NCBI GenBank assembly: GCA_035761805.1
Contig: DASTQL010000185.1
Coordinates: forward strand, 1 to 30,191
Source: DASTQL01 sp035761805
Lineage (GTDB): Bacteria; Actinomycetota; Actinomycetes; Jiangellales; Jiangellaceae
Length of the DNA stretch: 30,191 bases
Direction: 5' to 3'
Below are positions 25,301 to 30,191 of the stretch, one piece after another. Within the stretch, counting starts at the first letter, position 1. The number at the start of each line of letters is the position of its first letter. The position numbers were made by a program, and so were the translations under genes. The notes below the pieces were generated by a model, which saw only the letters and a program-made list of their open reading frames with translations, had not been told where the DNA came from and searched no databases.

Positions 25301-26254
25301 CGCCTCGGCGGCGTCCCGGATCTCGCGTTCGCCGGAGAAGAAGGCGAGGACGTCGCCGGGGGGTTCGAGGGCGAGCTCGTCGACGGCGTCGAGGACGGCC
25401 TGCACCTGGTCGCGGTCCGGGTCGGCCGCGGGGTCGCCCGGCCCGGCATCCGGGTCGACGACCGGGCGGTAGCGGACCTCGACCGGGTAGGTGCGCCCGG
25501 AGACCTCGACCACGGGGGCGTCGCCGAAGTGCCGGGCGAAGCGGTGCGGGTCGATGGTCGCCGAGGTGATGACGAGCTTGAGGTCGGGGCGGCGCGGGAG
25601 CAGCTGGGCCAGGTACCCGAGCAGGAAGTCGATGTTGAGGCTCCGCTCGTGCGCCTCGTCGACGATGATCGTGTCGTAGCGGCGGAGCAGCCGGTCGTGC
25701 GCGATCTCGGCGAGCAGGATGCCGTCGGTCATCAGCCGGACGAGCGTGTCCTCGCCGGCCCGCTGGGTGAAGCGGACGCTGTAGCCGACGGCCTGGCCGA
25801 GCTGGGTGCCCAGCTCCTCGGCGATGCGCTCGGCGACGCTGCGCGCGGCGATCCGCCTCGGCTGGGTGTGGCCGATCGCACCTCTGGTCCCGCGGCCCAG
25901 CTCCAGGCAGATCTTGGGGAGCTGGGTGGTCTTCCCCGAGCCGGTCTCGCCCGCGACGACGACGACCTGGTGGTCGCGAATGGCGGCGGCAAGGTCGTCG
26001 CGGCGCTGGCTGACCGGCAGCTCCGGCGGGTAGGTGATCTCGGGGACGGCCTTGCGACGCCGCTCGACTCGCTGCTCCGCGGCGGTGACGGCCCGGTCGA
26101 GCTCGGCGAGCGCTTGGGCGAGTGCTGTGTCGTCGCGAGGGCTCCTGACGCGGTCGAGGCGGCGGCGCAGCCGGTGCTCGTCGCGCAGGGTCAGGCGCGC
26201 GAGGCGCTCGCGGAGCTCGGCCGGGGTGGGGGTGGTCGTGGGGGAAGCATCCAT
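22316..26254 (-). CDS. hrpA: ATP-dependent RNA helicase HrpA
   Basis: HrpA is a DEAH-box RNA helicase; in other bacteria it is linked to mRNA processing and to rescue of collided ribosomes. The 1312-residue length matches the full-length family (E. coli about 1300). Walker A GETGSGKT is at 102-109, QPRRIAA at 131-137, DEAH at 199-202 (IIVDEAHERSLNIDFLLGYL) and the SAT motif in LVITSATIDPHRF. The later motifs ATNVAETSLTVPGI and QRKGRCGRTADGVCIRLY lie near residues 350-410. The helicase-associated and OB-fold regions and the long DUF3418-type C-terminus follow. The ATG at 26254 has no strong ribosome binding site. The final codons run into repeat copy C, which provides the stop. It lies 72 bp downstream of the flavodoxin-like gene on the same strand. 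Confidence 0.95.
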   Translation of the reverse strand: MDASPTTTPTPAELRERLARLTLRDEHRLRRRLDRVRSPRDDTALAQALAELDRAVTAAEQRVERRRKAVPEITYPPELPVSQRRDDLAAAIRDHQVVVVAGETGSGKTTQLPKICLELGRGTRGAIGHTQPRRIAARSVAERIAEELGTQLGQAVGYSVRFTQRAGEDTLVRLMTDGILLAEIAHDRLLRRYDTIIVDEAHERSLNIDFLLGYLAQLLPRRPDLKLVITSATIDPHRFARHFGDAPVVEVSGRTYPVEVRYRPVVDPDAGPGDPAADPDRDQVQAVLDAVDELALEPPGDVLAFFSGEREIRDAAEALRQHVGDGTEVLPLYARLSAAEQHRVFAPHRGRRIVLATNVAETSLTVPGIRYVIDTGTARISRYSHRLKVQRLPIEPVSRASADQRKGRCGRTADGVCIRLYTEEEYEARPEFTDPEILRTNLAAVILQMAALGLGEVADFPFLDPPDRRQVRDGVQLLEELGALDPGATDPRKRLSPLGRRLAQLPVDPRFGRMVLEAERNGCVREVLVIAAALSIQDPRERPTEQRQAADAQHARFGDKDSDFLAYLSLWAYVREKQRELSGGAFRRMCRAEHLHYLRIREWQDLVVQLRQALRGLDIAVSGGTAPRDRVHQSLLAGLLSHVGLLDPETRDYQGARGARFSVFPGSSLFKKPPRWVMAAELVETTRLWARDCARIEPEWVEPLAEHLVKRTYSEPHWSKKRAAVVATERVTLYGVPVVTGRTVAYGGIDPELSRELFVRHALVEGDWETRHRFFHANRALLEDVEDLEARARRRDILVDDEALFDFYDARIPADVVSGRHFDAWWKKARHRQPDLLTFTRADLVSDEAAPVSTADYPDAWVQGDLRLRLTYQFEPGADADGVTVHVPLEQLNQVEPQGFEWQVPGLREELMTALLRSLPKAVRKQLVPAPDVARALLPRLVPSSEPPTEPLLPRLARELHRLRGVVVEAAAFDLARVPDHLRVTFRVEDARGQALGDGKDLGLLAHRLSGRARAAVAADASSVERSGLTSWGIGELPRTFERRRGDRAVRGYPALVDEGASVAVRVLASEAEQVRAMRLGTRRLLLLSLPSPVREVVSRLPQETRLALAHNPYGGVPPLLDDCAAAAVDALVEEHGGPAWNAEGFEVLAALVEGGLVGRTSEVVAAVGRVLAEARAVERAVSGTSSLVLLPALTDVRAQVASLMPEGFVSGVGARRLPDLVRYLRAVRRRLETLPDAPVRDRERMDRVAGVAAEYEAALAALPPGRSPSPELVEVRWMIEELRVSLFAQTLGTPYPVSEKRILRVLAAAAG

Positions 26255-26326
26255 GCCGCCGTCGAGCGTAGGCGGGTCATGCTCCCCTGAGGCGTGCCCC
26301 GTCCCGTCAACCGCTCCGGTGCGGCT

Positions 26327-26836
26327 TCAGCCGTCGGCCAGAGCCTCCGCGACCTCGCCCGCGAACCGGTCCACCTCGGCCCAGTCACGGAAGTCCCCGT
26401 CCGGCGCCTTGACCACCCGGGCGACGAGTCGCTCGCCGCGCCCCAGCGAGGACCGCTCGAGCCGTCCCGAGAGCACCCGGTGCTCCCGGGCGCCGATCAG
26501 CTCGGCCAGCCGCGTCCCCTCGGGCGGCTCGCCCTCCGGCTTGGGCGGGTCGCCCAGCGGTCCGCTCGAGAGCAGCCAGACCGGCCGGGTCCGCCATGTC
26601 TCCGCCTCCCGCTCGACCAGCGTCCGCGCCGGCTCGAGCCAGTGGCCGGCATAGATCCCGCTGCCCAGCACCGCGGCGTCGTAGCTGGCGACGTTCCTGA
26701 CCTGCTCCGGGTCGCGGACGTCGACCTGCGCGTCGACCCCGAGCGACTGCAGCGCGGTCCCGAGCGTCTCGGCGACCTGGTCCCCGATCTCCTTGGTCGC
26801 GCCGTGCTTGCTCGCCACGCTCACCAGGACCTTCAT
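26327..26836 (-). CDS. Flavodoxin-domain protein (HemG-like)
   Basis: The 169-residue protein starts MKVLVSVASKHGATKEIGDQ, a flavodoxin phosphate-loop signature for FMN. It continues with YDAAVLGSGIYAGHWLEPAR and PVWLLSSGPLGDP, as in proteins annotated as flavodoxin-domain or menaquinone-dependent protoporphyrinogen oxidase-like. It probably transfers electrons in the cytoplasm; true HemG activity is not implied by the sequence. The ATG at 26836 is chosen because GGAGG lies about 9 bases upstream and the fold begins there. Longer in-frame readings up to 26914 add non-conserved residues. It is downstream of the small membrane protein and upstream of hrpA, all on the minus strand. Confidence 0.8.
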   Translation of the reverse strand: MKVLVSVASKHGATKEIGDQVAETLGTALQSLGVDAQVDVRDPEQVRNVASYDAAVLGSGIYAGHWLEPARTLVEREAETWRTRPVWLLSSGPLGDPPKPEGEPPEGTRLAELIGAREHRVLSGRLERSSLGRGERLVARVVKAPDGDFRDWAEVDRFAGEVAEALADG

Positions 26837-26910
26837 CTGCCACACCTCCGCTCCCAGGGTCGGAGCCCGGCTGCCGTACGGGGAGAGGCGGAGGTCCCGG
26901 GTCGGCTCGC

Positions 26911-27330
26911 TCAAACGACCAGCAGCCCGACGCCGAGGGTCACGACGCCCGCGGCCAGCGAGGCGGCGCCGAGCCAGACCAGCGCGATCAGCCGGTTGGG
27001 GGAGTGCCGGTCGCGCCCGATCGACGACAGGAAGAAGCCCGCCGACATCAGGATCGCTGCCACGGCTACCCCACTTCGGGCCATCGTCTGCCAGATCCCG
27101 GTCAGCGTCGTCGCGTCGACCAGCACCTGGCAGACCAGCGCCAGGATGACCAGCACCCCCGCATGGGCATGACCCGCCCGCGCGAACGACTGCTGGAAGG
27201 GCGTCATCGGCACGCGGCCGCGGACGACCCGCAGCAGGAATGTCCCGCCGTACTCGATGGTGACGATCGCGAGCAGCAGTACGCCGGCGGTGGTCCGCGA
27301 GGCCTCCGAGAGCAGGATCAGCGGTTCCAT
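26911..27330 (-). CDS. Four-helix integral membrane protein of unknown function
   Basis: This 139-residue protein has four hydrophobic segments: about residues 11-33 (TAGVLLLAIVTIEYGGTFLL), 58-74 (HAGVLVILALVCQVLVD), 84-104 (ARSGVAVAAILMSAGFFLSS) and 115-139 (LIALVWLGAASLAAGVVTLGVG). The loop motif FQQSFARAGHAHAGV carries conserved-looking histidines. I do not recognise a named family with confidence. The ATG at 27330 has GGAG 6 bases upstream; longer starts at 27342 or 27363 would run into the palindromic operator. It is divergent from a MerR-type regulator, so it is the probable target of that regulator and may be induced together with the flavodoxin-like gene 74 bp downstream. Confidence 0.75.
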   Translation of the reverse strand: MEPLILLSEASRTTAGVLLLAIVTIEYGGTFLLRVVRGRVPMTPFQQSFARAGHAHAGVLVILALVCQVLVDATTLTGIWQTMARSGVAVAAILMSAGFFLSSIGRDRHSPNRLIALVWLGAASLAAGVVTLGVGLLVV

Positions 27331-27348
27331 AGAGGACTCCATACGGGT

Positions 27349-27379
27349 AGTAGCACTATCCACTACAGATAGTGCTACT
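27349..27379. promoter_or_regulatory. 31-bp perfect palindrome, probable MerR operator
   Basis: AGTAGCACTATC (27349-27360) and GATAGTGCTACT (27368-27379) are perfect 12-base inverted arms around a 7-base centre. It fills the gap between the divergent membrane protein and MerR genes. MerR proteins bind such dyads between promoter elements. A possible -10 (TACTCT, 27376-27381) for the MerR gene overlaps the right arm. Confidence 0.7.
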
Positions 27380-27406
27380 CTCCGTTTGCTGAGTCAAGGG
27401 GAGGCC

Positions 27407-28042
27407 GTGCGGATCTCGGAGTTGGCCCGTGCCGGTGGTGTCTCGGTCGCCACGGCGAAGTTCTACCTGCGCGAGGGCCTGCTCCCTCCGGGCGAGCTCA
27501 CTGCGGCCAACCAGGCGGCGTATGGGCCTGAGCACGTCCACCGACTGCGGCTGATCCGGGTGATGCTCGAGGTCGGCCGGATGCCGTTGTCTTCCGTACG
27601 CGAGGTGCTCGTCGCCCTCGACGACCCGGCGCTCCCGATGCACGACCTGCTGGCGGTGGCCCATCGCAACCTGGCCCTGCCGCGGATCGGGGAAGGCCCG
27701 GCCGACCCGGCGGCGGTCGCCGAGGTCGATGCCGTGCTGGAGCGGCTTGGATGGCGGGTGGCCGACGACAGCCCGGCCCGCCGTGACCTGGCCGGCTCCG
27801 TGGCCGCCCTTCACCGGCTCGGCTGGTCGGTCGACAGCGACGTGCTGGAGCCCTATGCGCGGGCGGCCGACTCGATCGCCGAACGAGAGGTCGAGTACGT
27901 GGGAGAGGCGCCCAGCCGTGCCGAGAGCGTGGAGCGACTGGTGGTCGGGACGGTGGTCTTCGAGGCGGTCCTGGCAGCGCTTCGGCGGCTGGCCGAGGAG
28001 CGGCACAGCTACAGGCGGCTCGCCGACCGACCGGAGTGGTGA
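27407..28042 (+). CDS. MerR-family transcriptional regulator
   Basis: This 211-residue regulator begins with a MerR winged helix-turn-helix (VRISELARAGGVSVATAKFY, then LREGLLPPG, YGPEHVHRLRLIRVML). A long helical C-terminal effector region with no cysteine pair or other metal-site motif follows. It is therefore unlikely to be a metal sensor of the MerR/CueR kind. The GTG at 27407 has a strong GGGGAGG site just upstream (27398-27404). The gene diverges from the four-helix membrane protein across the 31-bp perfect palindrome. Control of that gene and of itself is the natural expectation (inference). It is convergent with the MmcQ/YjbR-type gene. The effector is unknown. Confidence 0.85.
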   Translation: MRISELARAGGVSVATAKFYLREGLLPPGELTAANQAAYGPEHVHRLRLIRVMLEVGRMPLSSVREVLVALDDPALPMHDLLAVAHRNLALPRIGEGPADPAAVAEVDAVLERLGWRVADDSPARRDLAGSVAALHRLGWSVDSDVLEPYARAADSIAEREVEYVGEAPSRAESVERLVVGTVVFEAVLAALRRLAEERHSYRRLADRPEW

Positions 28043-28133
28043 CCGGTCGTGGCGCGGCTCCTCGGTGGACCGCCAGGAGCTCGTCGGTGCCGGACTTCGG
28101 GACCGCAGGCTCCCGTCCGTCCGGCGGCCGTCG

Positions 28134-28517
28134 TCAGCTGCCCTGCCCGTCGAGAGCCGCGAGCATCCGCTTGAGCGCGACCTGCCGGTACGACGTCTCG
28201 GCGAGCTCGGCCACCTCCACCCAGTCGACCTCGGCGGTCGTCAGGTCGAGCGCCACCCACCCGTACGGACCGTGGTATGGCGGGACGTAGAAGCGAGGGT
28301 CGGCGAGTAGGGCCCCACGCTCGGAGGCGTCGGGCTTGAGGACGAGGGCGTAGGGGTGGTCGTCGTTGCCCTCGAAGACTGCGAACATCCGCTTGCCGGC
28401 CCGGAAGGTCGGGCGACCCCACGCCTCCACCTCCGCCGTCTCGGGCAGGGCGAGGCAGACGCGGCGGACGTCGTCGAGGTACGGGTCGTCGTCGCGGTAC
28501 ATCCGGGGGTGGGGCAC
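28134..28517 (-). CDS. MmcQ/YjbR-family protein
   Basis: The 127-residue protein matches the MmcQ/YjbR fold family (DDPYLDDVRRVCLALPET, then EAWGRPTFRAGKRMFAVFEG, ALVLKPDASERGALLADPRF, GPYGWVALDL, ending in a helical TSYRQVALKRMLAAL). The family has a double-wing DNA-binding-like fold, but its biological role is not established. The GTG at 28517 gives the start VPHPRMYRDDDP, which resembles the MPHP start of homologues; an ATG 5 codons later (28502) is an alternative. It is divergent from the second GlsB gene and convergent with the MerR regulator. Confidence 0.82.
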   Translation of the reverse strand: MPHPRMYRDDDPYLDDVRRVCLALPETAEVEAWGRPTFRAGKRMFAVFEGNDDHPYALVLKPDASERGALLADPRFYVPPYHGPYGWVALDLTTAEVDWVEVAELAETSYRQVALKRMLAALDGQGS

Positions 28518-28538
28518 GTGGACATCTTGCTCGCCGAT

Positions 28539-28564
28539 GTTTGGGAAGGCCGCTCGAGGGCTAA
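28539..28564 (+). promoter_or_regulatory. Possible SigB/SigF-like promoter of the second GlsB gene
   Basis: GTTT (28539-28542), then 15 bases, then GGGCTAA (28558-28564), resembles the stress sigma pattern GTTT-N15-GGGTA with one inserted base. This would suit a stress-family membrane protein. The match is weak. Confidence 0.25.
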
Positions 28565-28619
28565 AGATCCCTTTGCGCAACTATCCGCAACCGTGCACCA
28601 CCCGAGGGGAAAGAGGGAC

Positions 28620-28895
28620 ATGGGCATCATCGGCTGGATCGTGCTGGGTCTGCTCGCCGGCGCCATCGCGAAGTTGATCATGCCGGGGAAGGACCCGGGC
28701 GGCATCATCATCACGATGCTGGTCGGCATCGTCGGCGCGCTGCTAGGCGGCTTCCTGGCGTCCGTGCTGTTCGACATCAACGTCAACGACGAGTTCTTCG
28801 ACCTGGCGACGTGGATCTCCGCCATCGCCGGTGCGTTGATCCTGCTGCTGCTCTACCGGCTCTTCACCGGGCGGCGGTCCGGCGCGCGGGTGTGA
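28620..28895 (+). CDS. GlsB/YeaQ/YmgE family stress-response membrane protein
   Basis: This 91-residue protein starts MGIIGWIVLGLLAGAIAKLI, followed by MPGKDPGGIIITMLVGIVGA, a second hydrophobic stretch GALLGGFLASVLF, and a third (WISAIAGALILLLLYRLF). It is a textbook member of the transglycosylase-associated/GlsB family, small cytoplasmic membrane proteins often induced by stress, with no proven biochemical activity. The ATG at 28620 follows a purine-rich GGGGAAAGAGGGAC site. It is followed 26 bp later by a strong terminator and so is probably a single-gene transcript. It is closer to the family consensus than the 86-residue protein at 15306. Confidence 0.92.
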   Translation: MGIIGWIVLGLLAGAIAKLIMPGKDPGGIIITMLVGIVGALLGGFLASVLFDINVNDEFFDLATWISAIAGALILLLLYRLFTGRRSGARV

Positions 28896-28921
28896 CCGCA
28901 CCCGCTCGACCACCGCACCAC

Positions 28922-28951
28922 AGGGCCCCCGGCCACCAGGCCGGGGGCCCT
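28922..28951 (+). terminator. Strong GC hairpin terminator after GlsB
   Basis: AGGGCCCCCGGCC (28922-28934) and GGCCGGGGGCCCT (28939-28951) form a perfect 13-bp stem with the loop ACCA. No T-run follows. Position and stability make termination very likely. Confidence 0.85.
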
Positions 28952-29247
28952 CGTGCGTGTCCCGGCCCCTCCCCAATGATCACGGCAGCCGCGTACATGG
29001 GTACCGAGCCAGGTGCATGCACCGAGGCGGGCGCCCACTTGCCGAGGCGGAGCCGACGATCAAGGAGGCAACGGGGCCTTCCCGGACGACAAGGCGGTCG
29101 CCGTGGGCCTCGAGCCGATGGGACGAGTCGTGACAAGCGCAGTGTTGATCTTCGCGGGTGGTCGGTCGCAGTGGTGGGCTCCGTCCCGTTGCGCCTCTCC
29201 TCGAACCCGTCGAGCTGGTCGTGGCCCCGGTCTCTGGAGGAGAGCTG
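28952..29247. other. Intergenic region upstream of the racemase, no gene recognised
   Basis: This stretch lies between the terminator and the racemase start. The only structure noticed is a perfect 12-bp palindrome GGTGCATGCACC at 29012-29023. No convincing reading frame or RNA gene was found. The racemase promoter is presumably here. Confidence 0.5.
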
Positions 29248-29967
29248 ATGAAGCGGATCGGTCTGCTCGGCGGCATGAGCTGGGAGTCCTCGATCGAGTA
29301 CTACCGGCTCGTCAACGAGGCAGTGCGCACCCGGCTCGGCGGTCTGCACTCGGCGGACTGCCTCTTGCGATCCGTCGACTTCGCGGCCATCGAACAGCTC
29401 CAGCGGGCCGGCGACTGGGACTCGGCTGCCGACATCCTCGTGGCCGAGGCACGGCTGCTGGCCGACGCGGGCGCCGAGTTGCTCGTCCTGTGCACCAACA
29501 CCATGCACAAGGTTGCCGGTCCGATCTCCGAAGCGGTCGAGATCCCGTTCGTGCACATCGCCGACACCACGGCCGAGGCGGTGCGCGGCGCCGGCCTCCG
29601 TACCGTCGGCCTCCTCGCGACCGCGTACACCATGGAGCAGGACTTCTACACCGGACGATTGCGAGACCTGCACGGACTCGAGGTCCTCGTCCCCGGCGCG
29701 GACGACCGCCGCCTCGTCCATGACGTGATCTACAACGAGCTCTGCGTGGGCGTGGTCGACCCGGCATCGCGAGCCGCCTTCCGAGGCGTGATCGGGGCTC
29801 TCGCCGACCGTGGTGCGCAATGTGTGCTGTTCGGCTGCACCGAGATCGATCTGCTCGTCGGCCCGGAGGACTCGCCCGTCCCGGTCTTCGACACCACCCG
29901 GCTGCACGCCGAGCAGGCCGTGGAGCTCGCGCTCGAGGGTGAGATGCAGACCGGTGATCGCCACTGA
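29248..29967 (+). CDS. Aspartate/glutamate racemase family protein
   Basis: This 239-residue, PLP-independent amino acid racemase belongs to the YgeA/RacX group. It starts MKRIGLLGGMSWESSIEYYR, with the GGMSWES signature. It carries the two catalytic cysteines used as acid/base pair: Cys82 in LLVLCTNTMHK and Cys197 in VLFGCTEIDLL. It would interconvert L- and D-forms of an amino acid; the YgeA group often acts on homoserine or other non-acidic amino acids rather than aspartate, so the substrate is open. The ATG at 29248 has GGAGGAG about 7 bases upstream. No adjacent gene explains its role; D-amino acids for the cell envelope or signalling are possibilities. It ends 116 bases before the leader ORF at the right edge. 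Confidence 0.92.
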   Translation: MKRIGLLGGMSWESSIEYYRLVNEAVRTRLGGLHSADCLLRSVDFAAIEQLQRAGDWDSAADILVAEARLLADAGAELLVLCTNTMHKVAGPISEAVEIPFVHIADTTAEAVRGAGLRTVGLLATAYTMEQDFYTGRLRDLHGLEVLVPGADDRRLVHDVIYNELCVGVVDPASRAAFRGVIGALADRGAQCVLFGCTEIDLLVGPEDSPVPVFDTTRLHAEQAVELALEGEMQTGDRH

Positions 29968-30083
29968 GCCACGGTCAGCTCGGTCGACCCGTCCAGCGGG
30001 GGACGTGCCGCGGCAAATGGGGGACTCCTCGGCTTTGTGTGGGTGATTCGAGGGTCCGCGGGGCTGGTTCGTCGTTGCGGGGC

Positions 30084-30140
30084 ATGGGATCGCGGCTGTT
30101 CGGCCGGTTGTGGGAGGACGCGCACGCGTCGGCTGTCTAG
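30084..30140 (+). CDS. Possible 18-codon leader peptide
   Basis: An ATG at 30084 opens a short frame encoding MGSRLFGRLWEDAHASAV and stopping with TAG at 30138-30140. Its last codons lie within the 5' arm of the hairpin at 30122-30191. This is the geometry of a regulatory leader, but the ribosome site is weak and coding is unproven. Confidence 0.3.
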   Translation: MGSRLFGRLWEDAHASAV

Positions 30141-30191
30141 GTTTCGGAGCTGCCAAGCCAACCGAAGCCTGCTGACAGGAGCGACGCGTGC
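30122..30191 (+). promoter_or_regulatory. Large hairpin sequestering a ribosome site and GTG start (possible translational attenuator)
   Basis: GCACGCGTCG (30122-30131) pairs perfectly with CGACGCGTGC (30182-30191). Inside it CTGTC (30133-30137) pairs with GACAG (30174-30178), and 30139-30147 pairs with 30162-30170 (9 bp, one G-T), leaving a 14-base loop. The 3' arm contains AGGAG (30177-30181) and, 6 bases on, GTG (30188-30190), a plausible gene start running off the window. It could alternatively be the subterminal palindrome of an insertion sequence. Confidence 0.5.

Noticed and set aside
22847..26290. Very long open frame (1147 codons) opposite hrpA
   Set aside because: It is an antisense shadow produced by GC-rich codon structure. 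The minus strand encodes an unmistakable full-length DEAH helicase.
29012..29023. Perfect 12-bp palindrome as an operator of the racemase gene
   Set aside because: It is isolated, more than 220 bases from the start, and short enough to occur by chance; it is noted only as part of the intergenic region.
1..30191. CRISPR array or tRNA/rRNA genes
   Set aside because: No regularly spaced direct repeats were seen, and no cloverleaf or rRNA-like sequence was recognised. The three 77-bp copies are dispersed and palindromic, not an array.

Overview
The window is very GC-rich, uses many GTG starts and has several candidate leaderless promoters. Its best-recognised genes (metZ, a 1312-residue hrpA, short MmcQ/YjbR and GlsB proteins, F420/LLM-type enzymes) point to an actinobacterium, probably near Nocardioidaceae/Propionibacteriales. 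That placement is an inference from gene style, not a measured phylogeny. No tRNA, rRNA or CRISPR array was found.

Layout. 1-807: 3' part of a group II intron (end of the reverse transcriptase/maturase gene, then domains V and VI). 903-1837: a shortened DUF1269 protein coupled to msrA. 1903-3105 (minus): metZ, convergent with msrA. 3235-6226: a tight molybdate operon (HTH-Mop regulator, modA, modB, modC) with overlapping stop/start codons. 6567-15134: an accessory-looking flavin-oxidoreductase island. A LysR regulator diverges from a bicovalent FAD oxidase, a decayed FAD monooxygenase and an LLM-class oxidoreductase. These converge on a minus-strand set of LuxR-type regulator, FAD oxidoreductase and intact FAD monooxygenase. 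The decayed and intact monooxygenases are inverted paralogues. 15306-16762: a small GlsB membrane protein and a secreted beta-propeller. 16836-19811: a 991-residue kinase/M23-like/class III aminotransferase fusion. 20157-21857: a KefC-like antiporter. 22316-26254: hrpA. 26327-28042: a flavodoxin-like protein and a membrane protein, divergent from a MerR regulator across a perfect palindrome. 28134-29967: MmcQ/YjbR protein, second GlsB protein with a strong terminator, and an Asp/Glu racemase. 30084-30191: an 18-codon reading frame followed by a large hairpin that buries a ribosome binding site and GTG start at the window edge.

The most unusual points are as follows. Three 77-bp REP-like palindromic repeats occur, two supplying or overlapping the stop codons of modC and hrpA. 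The kinase/phospho-lyase-type fusion suggests a one-protein phosphorylation-elimination pathway for a hydroxylated amine or amino acid. The right edge looks like a translational attenuator. The octamer CCGTACGG is over-represented but missing from the flavin island and its flanks, which fits a foreign origin for that island.

Everything was read by eye. Family assignments rest on motif and sequence recognition, not on database searches.
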